Below, piece by piece: positions 1 through 11,378 of a DNA stretch of 64,000 nucleotides (positions are counted from its first letter, which is position 1; each line of letters opens with the position of its first letter). The DNA lies in assembly GCA_023525975.1 (NCBI GenBank), contig CM042020.1:13694001-13758000 (forward strand). The letters run 5' to 3'. A model generated the notes under the pieces. That model was not told where the DNA came from, ran no database searches, and saw only the letters and a program-made list of their open reading frames with translations. The DNA is from Smallanthus sonchifolius (Eukaryota; Streptophyta; Magnoliopsida; Asterales; Asteraceae). The position numbers and the translations under genes were made by a program.

Positions 1-345
1 GGTTCTAGTCATTTATGACTTTTTTGTTTACATATTTGAAGTCTGTAGATTTGGTTTTAGTCATTTCTGACTTTTTTTGTTTACCGTTGTACTTATTCAC
101 TACTTTATAAGTTTTGGGTTGTGTATTAATGTGTTAAAAATTACAAATTATATATTAATGTGTAAAAAAAATAAAAAAAACGAGCTAGCTCGACGAGCCA
201 CGAGCCAGCTCGAGCTTTTTACGAGCCGAGCTCGAGCTCAATTTCCAAGCTCGAAAAAAAAATCGAGCCGAGCCGAGCCGGCTCGTTTAATTTCGAGCTC
301 GAGCTCGAGCCAGGCCTGGCTTGGCTCGGCTCGTTTACAGCCCTA
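1..345. mobile_element. hAT-like transposon, right end
   Basis: From about 180 to 345 the sequence is tiled with short words such as GAGCTCG and GAGCCGAG and ends with CGTTTACAGCCCTA, whose reverse complement (TAGGGCTGTAAACG) has the TAGGG-start form of many plant hAT termini. The left end lies before the window, so the 8-bp target duplication cannot be tested. The open frame across this stretch is only the repeat read as codons. Confidence 0.5.
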
Positions 346-571
346 CGCGCCAGACTTGGAGATCCATTGATCTAGGCTTCTGAAATTTGAATCTAAAATT
401 ATGGATATTCTAACATATAAAATTGTAAACAAAACAACAATCAAGACAAGTATATAAAAAATTAACCACTAAACATCTGTATATCTCGCTCGTCCTGAAG
501 CATCATCAAAGGCTCAAAGTACAAGTTAAAGCAAAATTTTGTTTATAAGTAGAGGTGTTAAAATGGACAGA

Positions 572-1296
572 CACTACAACAATATCATCATATTCTGACG
601 ATTTTTTTTGACCCTATAGCGACGACTTGTTGTCGGTATAGGCTATACTGACGACATGTCGTCGGTATAGATGTCGTCGGTATTGCCTCGTCCCAATAGA
701 TCAAAGATGTCGTCGGTATAGGTGTCGTCGGCATAGGTCGACCTATGCCGACGACATGTCGTCGCCATAGGGTTTAATTAAATAATACAAAAAAAAATTC
801 TATACCGACGACATGTCGTCGGTATAGCTTCTGGACTTATCCGGACGACAAGTCGTCGGGAAAGACCCAACCTATGCCGACGACATGTCGTCGGTATAGA
901 CTTCGTAGGGTTTTGACTAGTCAATAAAGTAAAAAAGCCTATACCGACGACATGTCGTCGGTATAGGCCATTTTATAATTTTTTTAATTTAACAATAAAA
1001 AAATTTTTGACCGACGAAAACATTATTATATTAAAAAAACAAAAATAAAATCAAAATAATCCTATACCGACGACATGTCGTCGGTATAGGTTTTCCCCAA
1101 TAATTCATTGGGCGCCATTTTTTCCCCCATCTGGCTCAACCCTGTACCGACGACATGTCGTCGGTATAGGGTGTCCCTGTCAAAATTTTGGTTTTGACCT
1201 ATACCGACGACATGTCGTCGGTACCCGGGTGACCTATGCCGACGACAATTGTCGTCGGTATAGGCGGCGTCGGCATAGGGTCTTTTTCTTGTAGTG
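572..1296. mobile_element. Non-autonomous CACTA (En/Spm) element
   Basis: The left end reads CACTACAACAA and the right end, reverse-complemented, reads CACTACAAGAAAAAGACC, the classical CACTA terminal inverted repeat. The 3-bp flanks are aga (569-571) and agg (1297-1299), an imperfect target duplication. The interior holds about nine copies of a perfect or near-perfect palindrome around CCGACGACATGTCGTCGG (for example near 650, 750, 805, 880, 940, 1065, 1145, 1200, 1240). This fits the subterminal motifs that CACTA transposases bind. There is no transposase gene, so the element would need a helper. Confidence 0.78.
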
Positions 1297-1603
1297 AGGT
1301 TGGGTAACACGTTGAAACAGTTCATGTCGAAAAAACCTAAAAAGTTTCTAGACCACATAAACTAAACATATATTGACATAATAATTGAGTATAATAATAT
1401 AACACATAATCATCTGAAGACATACACATTATATGGTAATTCATTGGATTATTTGCAAACTCAAAACTAATTAACAAGAAATCTTGGAATTTTCTACTTG
1501 GAACATATCGAAATGTGAACTTTGGACTTTTGGACATGAGTGTGTGTTTTAGAGAATTAATGAATCATGTATTGGAGCTAGTGATTTTTAGAACTACTAC
1601 TAG
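1297..1603. other. 3' flank of the zinc-finger gene
   Basis: AT-rich DNA between the CACTA element and the stop codon of the zinc-finger gene. It presumably holds that gene's 3' UTR and poly(A) signals (minus strand). I see no repeat or other gene. Confidence 0.4.
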
Positions 1604-2866
1604 CTAGCTTGTTGAAAGCAAACATAGTATTCTTGATTCATGGCTATGGTGGTCACTACTATCTTCCCAGCAGTATGACTTGTACCCTGTGGTACTACTG
1701 CTCATGTTCATCTCTTCTTCTTCTTCTTCTTCTTCTTCTTCTTCTTCTTCAGGAAGCATATTGAGGTCAAGAAACCCGCGAGTCTGAACCAGCTCATCAG
1801 GTTTCTTGATCACAATGGTGTTGTCTTGATTCAGTCTAGCTTCAGAAACCATGTGTGATCTTTTATGACCCCCTAAAGCTTGCCCTGATGTAAAAACCTT
1901 TAAGCAAATTGGACACTCATGTGCTCCCAACACCACTTTCTTTTTCTTCAAGGAACCAACATGATCAAGATTGAAACTTGATGATTCTTGATGATCATTA
2001 GATGTTCTTGAACCATACCCATTGATTGTTAGATCATGATCTAACATGGGCTTGTGTTCGATTTCGATTTCCTTTTGGATTTCTACATCAAATTCTCTCT
2101 TTAGTTTTTGGTGACTTGCTTTATGTCCACAAAGGGCTTGATGAGAACCAAAACTCTTGTTACAAGTAACACACTCAAACTTTCTCTTGTTTGAGTCCTT
2201 AAATTCACCCAAATCCGAATCGAATTCGTTGTTTTTGCTCAATCCCACCTCAGATCTTCCAAGAAAATCAAAACCAACTTCAGTTTCTCCAAATTTGTTC
2301 ATCTTAAAACGGTTTCTAATCGAATCTTTACCACATCTTCCCAAATCTCTAGAGAGCATCATCAAAGACATAGCAACTTCTGCTTCTTGTTCTTGTTCAA
2401 TTTCAGACACCATACTTGTTGAACCATTATTACTACTAATTTGATTACAATTAACATTCATAGAGATTGAAGATGAAGTTGTTGGAACCACATACCTTTT
2501 GTTTCTATTTCCAGATCTCAATCTTAATCTCTTAATTCCGCGATTTTTCGAATCCGAATTCTCATCATCTGAATGGCTAGTCCAAGAATCTTGATCCAAA
2601 CTTGCAATCTTCTTGTTTTTGTTGTTTGAGAGTTTGATAGAGTGACATTTCATGTGCCCAAACAAAGCCTTCCAAGATTGAAACCCTTTTCCACACTGTT
2701 TACACAGTTTATCAACAACACTTGAACAACTTTTGTTTTTCACCTGATCATGATCATGATGGTGAGTGAAGCTGATCACGTGAGACCTCATGTGACCCCC
2801 TAATGATCGTCCACAAGGAAAACCCTTGTTGCAGAATCTACACATGTGTTTCATTGATTCTTCCAT
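1604..2866 (-). CDS. C2H2 zinc-finger repressor, ZAT-type (EAR motif)
   Basis: Intronless ORF of 420 residues. The ATG at 2866 (MEESMKHMC) is the start; an in-frame TTG two codons upstream is not credible. It has four C2H2 fingers: residues about 9-29 (core RSLGGH), 55-75 (KALFGH), about 232-252 (QALCGH) and about 320-340 (QALGGH). All are variants of the plant-specific QALGGH helix that contacts DNA. Near the C terminus DLNMLP matches the DLNxxP form of the EAR repression motif, which recruits TOPLESS-type co-repressors. A run of about 13 Glu follows it directly. Basic stretches between fingers 2 and 3 could be nuclear signals. Architecture and length match the ZAT1/ZAT4/ZAT9 group of C1-type zinc-finger proteins, nuclear regulators of stress and development. 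Target genes cannot be read from the sequence. No disabling mutation is seen. Confidence 0.93.
   Translation of the reverse strand: MEESMKHMCRFCNKGFPCGRSLGGHMRSHVISFTHHHDHDQVKNKSCSSVVDKLCKQCGKGFQSWKALFGHMKCHSIKLSNNKNKKIASLDQDSWTSHSDDENSDSKNRGIKRLRLRSGNRNKRYVVPTTSSSISMNVNCNQISSNNGSTSMVSEIEQEQEAEVAMSLMMLSRDLGRCGKDSIRNRFKMNKFGETEVGFDFLGRSEVGLSKNNEFDSDLGEFKDSNKRKFECVTCNKSFGSHQALCGHKASHQKLKREFDVEIQKEIEIEHKPMLDHDLTINGYGSRTSNDHQESSSFNLDHVGSLKKKKVVLGAHECPICLKVFTSGQALGGHKRSHMVSEARLNQDNTIVIKKPDELVQTRGFLDLNMLPEEEEEEEEEEEEEMNMSSSTTGYKSYCWEDSSDHHSHESRILCLLSTS
1712..1750 (-). repeat. (GAA)n microsatellite coding poly-Glu
   Basis: About 13 consecutive Glu codons (TTC/CTC on the plus strand) just after the EAR motif of the zinc-finger protein. 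Length is a multiple of three, so slippage would change the acidic tail without breaking the frame. Confidence 0.9.
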
Positions 2867-3329
2867 GGTCAAATTTGAACAATTCAGATCAGATTCAAGA
2901 ATTCAAGATTCAGATCAATGAAATCTTTAATTTGAGAAACACCCAGATCAAGAAACAAGATCCAAAGGTGAAATCATGAGTGGGAATTCAGAAAGATTCA
3001 AGACTGATGATAAAAACAACAAACCCATCTAAAAAATTTAATCTTTTTCTTCACCAAGAACAAGATTTGAAGCTGGGATTGAGTGGAAGCTGTTTAGTTA
3101 GTTGAAATTAGAAGTTAAAGAAAAGGGAAAGATGATGGGTCGGTTACCTTTGTTGCTAATGATGGCGATGAACAAGCAAAGGGAAACATAAAGGAAAGAA
3201 GTGGGTTACACTCACAGTGACCATCTGTTTCTCTCTCTAAAAGTATATGTATGTATGTATAGGTAGAGAGAGAGAGGCTAAATTTGGAGGAAGATGGAGA
3301 AATTCATGCATGAAAGCAAGGATAAAAAC
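2867..3329 (-). promoter_or_regulatory. 5' leader and promoter of the zinc-finger gene
   Basis: Upstream of the ATG at 2866. It holds A/T- and GAAT-rich leader sequence, then short CT/GA tracts (about 3231-3276) with a TATACATACATA-like stretch between them, typical of plant core promoters and 5' UTRs. The region ends where a small transposon begins at 3330, only about 460 bp from the start codon. No transcription start can be fixed from sequence alone. Confidence 0.45.
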
Positions 3330-3869
3330 CAATTTTTTCAGAACCAGATCGGATAACGAGCCGGACGTTTTAGAGGTTCACTGGTAGCGACCGGTCGGAT
3401 CGGATTCATGAACCGGATGACGTAATAAATAATATAAATATTCATAAAAATATATAGAAAAATATAAAAAAATTCCAAATACTACATATACAACCGTTTA
3501 AACAATTTTGAGTCAAGGACGAGGGTTGTAGGTCTGTAGGAATTTTAATTCTTTTGAATCTTCAATTTTAATTTTGATTAGGGTTTTGAAGGATCTATGG
3601 CAGCGTATAAGTTAAAAGAAAAGAGCCAAATTGGATTAAAATTGTAAATAGAAGTAAGTAGGAGGACTATAAGATAAAAAAGATAAAAAAATAGTAAAAA
3701 AAAATAAAAAATTAAACTACCCGGTTCGACCACCGGTTCGTGGTTCGACCGCTGAATCGCTTGGACCGTCCGGTTCAACCAGCTAACAGTCTCAGAGCAT
3801 GTAACCGGACCGGTGAAGATCACGATTCCTGGTCCGATCGGCCGGTCCCGTCCTGGTTTAAAAAGATTG
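3330..3869. mobile_element. 540-bp TIR element with 8-bp target duplication
   Basis: Flanked on both sides by ataaaaac (3322-3329 and 3870-3877). The ends are imperfect inverted repeats (CAATTTTTTCAGAACCAG versus CAATCTTTTTAAACCAGG). The subterminal zones are rich in ACCGGTTCGACC-like words on both strands. An 8-bp duplication points to the hAT superfamily, though the A-rich flank makes chance agreement possible. The frame across 3578-3823 is not a gene. Confidence 0.55.
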
Positions 3870-4084
3870 ATAAAAACTAAAAAGAAGCTAAAGCAAAGAT
3901 GATCTCACGTGTACTTGAGTATGGATACTACACCAGCAAGCAAACCAACGGCTGAGATCTGTCCACGTGGTCATCCCTAGGTTCTGGAAGCAAAGCTCCC
4001 ACCTGATCCTACCACCTGTATCCCTAACTATTCTTTATTTTGTAACATACACGGTTGAAATATTCCACTGGCACGTCACCCAGT

Positions 4085-4573
4085 GCATTAATAGATAAAA
4101 ATTTTTTTAATTCATTTTATTAAGTTTTTTTTAAACAATCGATATTAGTTTTTTAAAACAATTAGTTATCATTCGTAATGTCGATCCAAACATGTTACAA
4201 AACCACTTACGAGATCAAAAATTGTTTTTTTTAAAATAACTCCGTTTTCGTTAAAAAATATACCTGGATGTTCAGAAAAATAAAATAAACGAGTCCATGC
4301 ATTTTGGTTTTTTAAAATAATTACCGAGAATGAGTTATTTGAGAAAAACCAAATTAAATCCTAAACTAAATATATAATTTAAAAAAAAAAGAAAAGAGGG
4401 ATTATATGTGTCTCATTTTAATCGGTGATTGAAAGATGAAGACTTGCCCCTTTGCCATGAAAGTGGTCACGCCACCCCTCACGTCTGCAGGGGCGGTGTT
4501 CCACGCCAGTGGATTAGCCAGGTGGTTCACGCCACCACTTTCACGCCTCCATTACGGATGGCCTAAACATTAA
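4085..4573 (+). repeat. GC-tipped, AT-cored MITE-like repeat, copy A
   Basis: The AT-rich core (for example the CTTACGAGATCAAAA motif near 4208) is clearly related to the reverse complement of 47760-48390. The right end is GC-rich with hairpin-forming CACGCCACC words and stops at GGATGGCC followed by taa, compatible with a PIF/Harbinger-type end and TAA duplication. The left end could not be fixed, so the class is tentative. Confidence 0.45.
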
Positions 4574-5759
4574 TAACAAAATTAATATTTGATATGGTAT
4601 ATAGTTTATAATTAAGTTATTGATATTTATGACATATAAATTGATAATTTAAAAATAAATATTTTTAGAAATATAATGTTAAACCTTTAATAAATAAAAA
4701 TTTGCCTTGTTTTAGGCTCAAGATTTCTAACCTAACTATCTACTTTTATTATAAAATTGATTTTGGCATGCATTGGCATCATAAATTCCTTTTATGTTTT
4801 TATTTTCTTATATTTGTGAACATAAAGATGTTACTAGATATTATTTAGATGTTTAAAGTTTATATAAAATTATTACTTTTTTATTTTAAAGTGAAAATAT
4901 CTTCCTTTAAAAGCCACAAGACTCCTATCTCACTTTCAAAATTATGATAAAATTGTTATATTTCTATTCATGTAGTAGAATTGCTTTTTTTTATGTAGCA
5001 AAATTGTAAAAAAAATCTAATTTATATATAAAAGCTAGCTTTATAATGTTTTTTTTATTTAAAGTAGTTGAAAGTAAAGAATCTACCACTACAAGCCTTC
5101 ATAGTTGAAAGCTAGAAAGGTAAAAGCTTTAGCAAGTAGGGAGGCAGTTATGTAGTAGGAGCCCTTTTTTTGTCATCTTGGTGCAAGTTTCCAAAAGGAT
5201 TCAACTGATTTTACTATGCCACCAACTGTCCTTTTTTCCAATGCCATAAAAAAGAATAAATAGAACATAATTTTGTTGGATTAGGTTACAATAATTATCT
5301 CAATTGTTTACTATAATCTAAAGGTTAAAAACTTAATCTCAAGTTATTTAAATATTGAATGATACATTAAGACGGTTTTGTGTCTACTAATGAGTGATAA
5401 AATTTCAACTTTTGTGTTTACAGTAAGGCTCGTATTTTCTTAAAGGTTGATTTTGTTCGCATTAAATCCTTTCATTCGAGTGGCTAGTTTTATATCGTTA
5501 GATAAAGAGGTCCATATAGTCAAATGAGTTGTTTCTTCTAAGGTTGTTGAGGAGTTGTCCAACGACCACTCTCTTAATTGCATCTATATTAGTTTGATTT
5601 CATGAGTTGTACTACATGCACGAATACTTGTACTTTGAGTTGAACCACATGGATGGATGCGTTTATAGTTGACGTAGTTTTTCTATACTTTGCAATTATA
5701 TAACTTGGGTTAGGTTATGATAAAAACGGTTTTAAAAATAAGAAGAATAAGAAGGATTC
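4574..5759. other. AT-rich intergenic DNA
   Basis: No coding frame, tRNA, or recognisable element end is visible in this stretch. Confidence 0.4.
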
Positions 5760-6900
5760 TGGGCTTGACATGTGTCATTTTATTGTTTTTAAAGTGAGGG
5801 CATAATGGTCATTGTGTAATATGACATGTCATTGTGTAATATCAGGTCTGGTCATTGTGTAATGTCAGGTCTTGTCTGGTCATTTTGTCAAATATTTTTC
5901 ATCATTGTGTTATATGTATTAATCATTGTGTTTTATGTTTTAGATAATTTCGTGTTATTTTTGTCACTGTTTTTTATGTATTATATATAAAATAGTGATG
6001 TAAAATATTTGACACAATGACCTGACATTAGACACAATGACCTGACATTAGACACAATGACCAGACCTGAAATTACACAATAACCTGACATATTTGAGCG
6101 AATTACACAATAATGAGCAAATTACACAATGAGCTGAAAAACGTAAAACACAATGATGAAAAATATTTGATAAAATGAGCAAATTACACAATGAGTTGGA
6201 AAACGTAAAACACAATGATGAATACATATAACACAATGATGAAAAATATTTGACACAAATGAGCATATTACACAATGAGCAAATTACACAATAATGTCGT
6301 TTTTGTATATAACGACGCTATACTCGTTTTTATAATTTTTTTCGTTTTTGTATATAACGACAATATACTCGTTTTAAAGATAAAAAATGCTCGTTTTCGT
6401 CATTGTGTTTTACGTTTTAGATAATTTCGTGTTATTTTTGACATTACACAATAACCAGACCTGACATTATTGTGTAATTTGCTCATTTTGTCAAATATTT
6501 TTCATAATTGTGTTATATGTATTTATCATTGTGTTTTACGTTTTCTAGCTTAATTTGCTTATTTTGTCAAAGATTTTTTTATCATTGTGTTTTACGTTTT
6601 CCAGCTCATTGTGTAATTTGCTCATTTTGTCAAATATTTTTCATCATTGTGGTATATGTATTACACAATGACCAGACCTGACATTACACAATGACCAGAC
6701 GACGAGCAAATTACACAATGAGCTGGAAAACGTAAAAAAAAATTTCGTTTTTGTATATAACGAGACTATACTCGTTTTAAAGATAAAAAAACGCTCGTTT
6801 TTATGGTGTAATTTTTTTTTAAAAATAATCTCGTATGTAAAAGTTATGAACGTTTAAAAAAAGAGGGGAAACTTGATAAAAAGTCAACAAAAATGGGCAT
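5760..6900. repeat. Inverted minisatellite block
   Basis: Words such as CATTGTGTAATTTGCTCATT, TTGTCAAATATTTTTCATCA and TTTACGTTTT occur many times and switch strand: forward near 5810-5960, reverse near 6000-6300, forward near 6395-6660, reverse near 6665-6730. A second word, TCGTTTTTGTATATAACGA, recurs near 6297, 6345 and 6747. The block could fold into several long hairpins. No coding potential. It may be the core of an unclassified DNA transposon, but I could not define ends. Confidence 0.7.
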
Positions 6901-7309
6901 GACTAAAATACCCCTTCAACAACTTTTTCTTTTATAATTTGATCTTAATCATTAAATATTTTCTATAATTTGATCTAATGATCATAAATTCTTCTCACCC
7001 TTTTTATTTTAATTTTTTTTTATTTGACCCTAACCCTATATAACTTATCATTCCAAAAAGAACAAATAAGTAAATATTGGTTTTTAATTACTTAAAAGAT
7101 AGAACTTCTAGTAAATATTTACATATTATCGGCACTTTTAAATATGAGAATTTTGATAAGAACAAATTTGTATATTTTTTTAAATAGTAAATTACACAAA
7201 CTATTCACATAGTCTTATTATGATTTATAGATGATAATTTTTTTTATATTCGTTTCAATTACTCTATCAATAGCAGTATTGAAGGTTGATCTACAAGAAA
7301 AAACAACGT
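6901..7309. other. AT-rich intergenic DNA
   Basis: No gene or repeat boundary recognised. Confidence 0.35.
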
Positions 7310-7525
7310 TATATACACACTAGACGTGTACAAACCGGGTTTTTTTTTGCAAAACCGGTTCGGGTCACACCCGATTCTGTTTGGTCAATTTTGGTCAAAA
7401 CCAGTTCGGCCAAACTGGTTCGGGTTGAACCAGGTTTGAGCAAGGGCGTAGAACCCAATCCGATAGGAATCGATTCGGATAGGGTTGGAAACGGGTCGGG
7501 TCCCAAACCGGTTTTCTTAAAAAAA
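7310..7525. mobile_element. hAT-like fragment tiled with CCGGTTCGGGT words
   Basis: Repeated variants of CCGGTTCGGGT and its complement, starting near TAGACGTGTACAAACCGG and ending near AAACCGGTTTTCTT. The composition resembles the word-tiled hAT-like ends elsewhere in this window. No target duplication was found. The open frames on both strands follow from the repeat and are not genes. Confidence 0.4.
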
Positions 7526-7883
7526 ATATTTATTTTATAAATTACAAATAAAACGAAATAAAATCAGTTTTTATTGAGTATTTTAAATATTGCAAAAACA
7601 TAATTTGCAATACACTACAAAAGAAAAAACATAGTAGTCGATACTTGTAATACATTTTATTTTTATTTTTGAATCGTCAGTGTCGTGTTTAGTAGTCATG
7701 GCCGGAACCCAAGCTGTTGCGTAGGTAATCGTCTTAAGCGGCTTCCTCAATCGTCATTTCTCCTTGTACCTCGTCCTTGTATATCTCACATTCTAAAGAT
7801 TTCCGTCTTCAAGTAATGATCTATTTTGTATTCGTTTCATTGGGTTCAGGTGATCCTTTAAAAAATACACATATTAATATAAC
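7526..7883. other. Intergenic DNA
   Basis: AT-rich, with a short ACACTACAAAAGAAAAAAC stretch near 7612 that resembles a CACTA end but has no partner. Nothing else supported. Confidence 0.3.
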
Positions 7884-8290
7884 ACTAGTTTTCTTCCCCG
7901 CGCTTCGCGGCGGAAGTTTGGTCGTTTTTTTGGGCTACGCGGCAGTAGTTTTGGTCGTTATCGTTTCGGCTCGTCGAAAACCATAAAAGTCGCGTTGCGG
8001 TGGAGCCATACGATGACATTAACGTGTCAAATGGCGCGTTTGCGAACTTCGTTACACGTTTTATGGCGTGACATTCACGTGGTTAAGTACATAAAAGAAT
8101 CGTGTGAAGCTGAGACGTATTGATTTTGAAGATAGTTTGGTCGTTATCGGTTCGTCTCGTCGAAATCCATAAAAGTCGGCTTTGCGGCGGAGCGGTACGA
8201 TGACATTAACATGGCTAAGGGCGCGTTTGCAAACTTTGTGACACGTATTGTGGCGGTGACATTTACGTGGTTAAATACATAAAGATTGAA
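7884..8290. repeat. GC-rich degenerate tandem repeat, two units
   Basis: Two diverged units (about 7910-8110 and 8130-8290) share in order TTTGGTCGTTATCG, CGTCGAAA-CCATAAAAGTCG, TACGATGACATTAAC, GGCGCGTTTGC and GTGACATT-ACGTGGTTAA. They begin after CACTAGTTTTCTTCCCCGCG. GC content is well above the neighbourhood. Probably the terminal repeat of an unclassified mobile element. Confidence 0.55.
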
Positions 8291-9998
8291 ACATAGATTA
8301 TACAAAAAAGTATTATGTCTCGCACATTACGGCCTAATAATTTAAAAAATGTAATCCAAAGTAAAAAAAGGAAAAAAAGGAAAATAAAGAAAAATAGCAA
8401 ACAAAAGTCTGACACGGGATTCGAGCCTCCGTTTTCATACAAAGGTAATATGAAAGACTTAAATTCTTTAAATTTAACCAACTCAACATATGAAAGTTTT
8501 GATTCAAATTTGAAAAATTAAATATACAACACAAAATACAGGTTAATAAAAAATTAATAAATACGGGAGAGTTAACAAATCCTGTGGACTCCTCTTTAGT
8601 TGGTCTGTTTAACTTTAATCTATATATGCTATTGTATGTGGACAAATGATTTTGGTGCACTTGTCTCATAATAATGGTTACATATGTTATGTTGGTACAC
8701 CAACCATGCTTAAATAGTAATCCTTTTAAGTTCTAAAAATGTCAATTAAACCCCTAAATTATATCAACAAGAAAAAGGCTTGGTGGCATAACCTATGGGC
8801 TACCAAATTGCATATTGGTTGGGTCATGCAGACATGCACCATGGGATGGGACCATATGTAGGTCCATTGTCCATGGGTAAAGAAAGGGTTTTATAATATA
8901 AAATATTACATTTTCTATTTAATATGGTCATTTTTATATCATTTCGTGTAGCATGTGTTGATTTAATAAAACCCATTAAAAACTACATGTACCTAACTAA
9001 AATCTTCATATACCCGAAACATCTCAATAACATAACATGAAAATAATCAAATTTTAAGTTATGATATATAACTATTTATGTTTATCTGTTTATTTATAAA
9101 ATTCAAAAGTTGGTTCGTTACAAAATTGAAGGTTAAGTTTCCCAAAATCAAAACCCAAATGGAGGATTGGATTGTGGTTTGACATGTTCCTGGTACCAAG
9201 GGTTACAAAATCTTCAACTGTAGGCCATTTGTTAGTCATTTCAGTCGACGAAGAAGAAGACAAAGGTATGGGGTTAATCTAGCAGGCAAATACCCTCTTT
9301 CTTCTTAAACTTATTTACATTAACGGGGTCTATGCTAATGCATCTTCTTCGAGATCTGCAAAATTCATCTTCAACAAGCTTGCCAATGGTGGTGCAAAAT
9401 TCATCTTCAACACATACCACATCTGACATCTGAAAGGTCTAATAGGCTCGTTCATGGATGTGTTGATGGTGATGGTTTTTTTATATATATATATTTTTAA
9501 TTAATGTATGCAATCTTTTTTATAATCATTTAATTGTCATATTAGATGGTTTATTTATTTATTTATAATGTTTAAATAAATTACATAACTAGTTCTTTTA
9601 TGGTAAAATGACGGTTATACCCTCATGCGCAAAGCACATGATTGGAGTTGACGGAAAAAGTTAACGCAAGTTAGTGGAAATGACTAAATGCGTACAAAGA
9701 TTAAAAAACAAAGGACATCTAGTGTAATTACTAAAGCCAAATGACACAATCTGTAATTTACCAATCCAAACAAAGCCTTGTTTGGGACTTTTGATGTCAA
9801 CCCTAATGTCTTCCGAAATGAATATTTAATAAGATCATTTTATTATCAAATTTTATGAACCTGTATTGAACTAATAACTAGTTATCTAACTTCACCTTCA
9901 ATTTTTGAAAAAGAAATAACATGTTTATTCCATTTTTAGTTCTTTGGGAGTTATTAAATCCTAACAGACTGATGTTACGTGTTTGTATCTTATAACAT
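8291..9998. other. AT-rich intergenic DNA up to the Athila-like element
   Basis: No host gene is supported. The frames at 8263-8669 overlap on both strands in A/T-rich DNA and have no recognisable domain. A stretch at about 9590-9770 resembles repetitive intergenic DNA but I cannot name it. Confidence 0.35.
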
Positions 9999-11378
9999 TG
10001 ATGGGTGTCGAATCCACCAAATAAATTGTGTAGTAAACCTACTTGACACACTAAGAATAGTATGAATGGAAGTAAGGTTCGTGTCCTCAGGGATACAAAT
10101 TAACTTAATTATACTAAAAACGTTTGAACACAGATCCGGTTGTTAAACTCAAATGATTTGAAGGGAGGGTTTTGATTATGAAAAAGATTGATACTAAAAA
10201 CGTTAATTAAATTGTAGGTTGAATTCAAATATTTTAAAAACAATTCCAATACAAAGGTAATTTCTTTGATTTGATTCGACTTACGATCATTAACAATTAT
10301 GGTGCAATGATCCTTTAATTTAAACGGTTTGTATCGATACTAGACATCGTGCCGTTCGGATATCCACTCCGTCTAATGTCTAACCAAGTGCGGTTCGTTG
10401 ATTAGAGCCAACCAGCTACTCTAAGTTCATGCCGTTCAGAATGTTCAATTAGATTGAATGATTCTATAATGATTTTGGGTTCATAGACAGACACAAAACA
10501 TTATTTGTTCTTTAAATCAGGAATTAAAATCCGATTAGGGTTTTAAAAAGTGAAGAACTTTATTAGAAAAATTAATAAGTTGATCAAGTTTATTAACAAT
10601 CTAATATATACCGGATTAGATCCGGGTTTAAGATCAAGACTCACACAAACAAACCATTCGAATAAACGGGTCACATAATCGTCTCACATAAGATTCGAAT
10701 CAAACCATAAAAATAAACCCTAGTGTCGGAACTAAAATGACGTAGCCGGACATGACGGCTAAATCAAACAAACGAGTTCAAGAATGAAAACGAAATAAAA
10801 AAACTAAAACTTACGACCACTGGAAACTAACTGTATTGAAAAGTTAAATCCCAATTGCTCCTGATGGATTTCTTCGTTTTTCTAACCGTCGTCGACCCAA
10901 GTCCAAGAAAAAGAGATTGTGATGATACCCCCCTTTAATCCCACGTAGGTATCCATATATATCTCTATCTTCCCATATATTCATATAATATATTATATTA
11001 ATAGATTGAAATCTATAAAATATAATATTTCAAAATTTGGGTATCTCTTTTTTTTTCTTTCAGCAGCTCCACACGGCCGTTTCAACTTTTCTGAGTAACC
11101 TCAAAACGGTCGTTTCGAGGTTCTGTCCAAAATTTCCTTTAACCTCAAAATTCAAGTTTTTAATCTCCAAGACTCCTTCCAACCCTCTCCAATCTTCTTT
11201 GTAATCTCTCGCAATAGCTCCGCACCTACAAAAACATCAAAAACTATCTAAAGTAGATTCCGTTCCACTAAAACAAGTGTTGCACAAAATGATGAATTGT
11301 AGATATGATAAATGCATGAAATGTAATAAAAATAGATGCTAAAATTGTGATAAAACATGCCTAAATATGCAAGTAACA
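9999..11378 (-). repeat. 3' LTR of the Athila-like element
   Basis: On the minus strand it runs TGTTACTTGCATATT... to ...CGACACCCATCA, with TG/CA ends. It matches 28047-29422 over its whole length with scattered substitutions. Confidence 0.82.

Noticed and set aside
1062..1358. Open frame of 98 codons on the minus strand
   Set aside because: It is the palindrome array of the CACTA element read as codons (repeated RRHVVG-like words); no domain.
8263..8669. Overlapping frames on both strands, hydrophobic on one
   Set aside because: A/T-rich low-complexity DNA with Lys- and Phe-rich translations; no start context, domain or partner.
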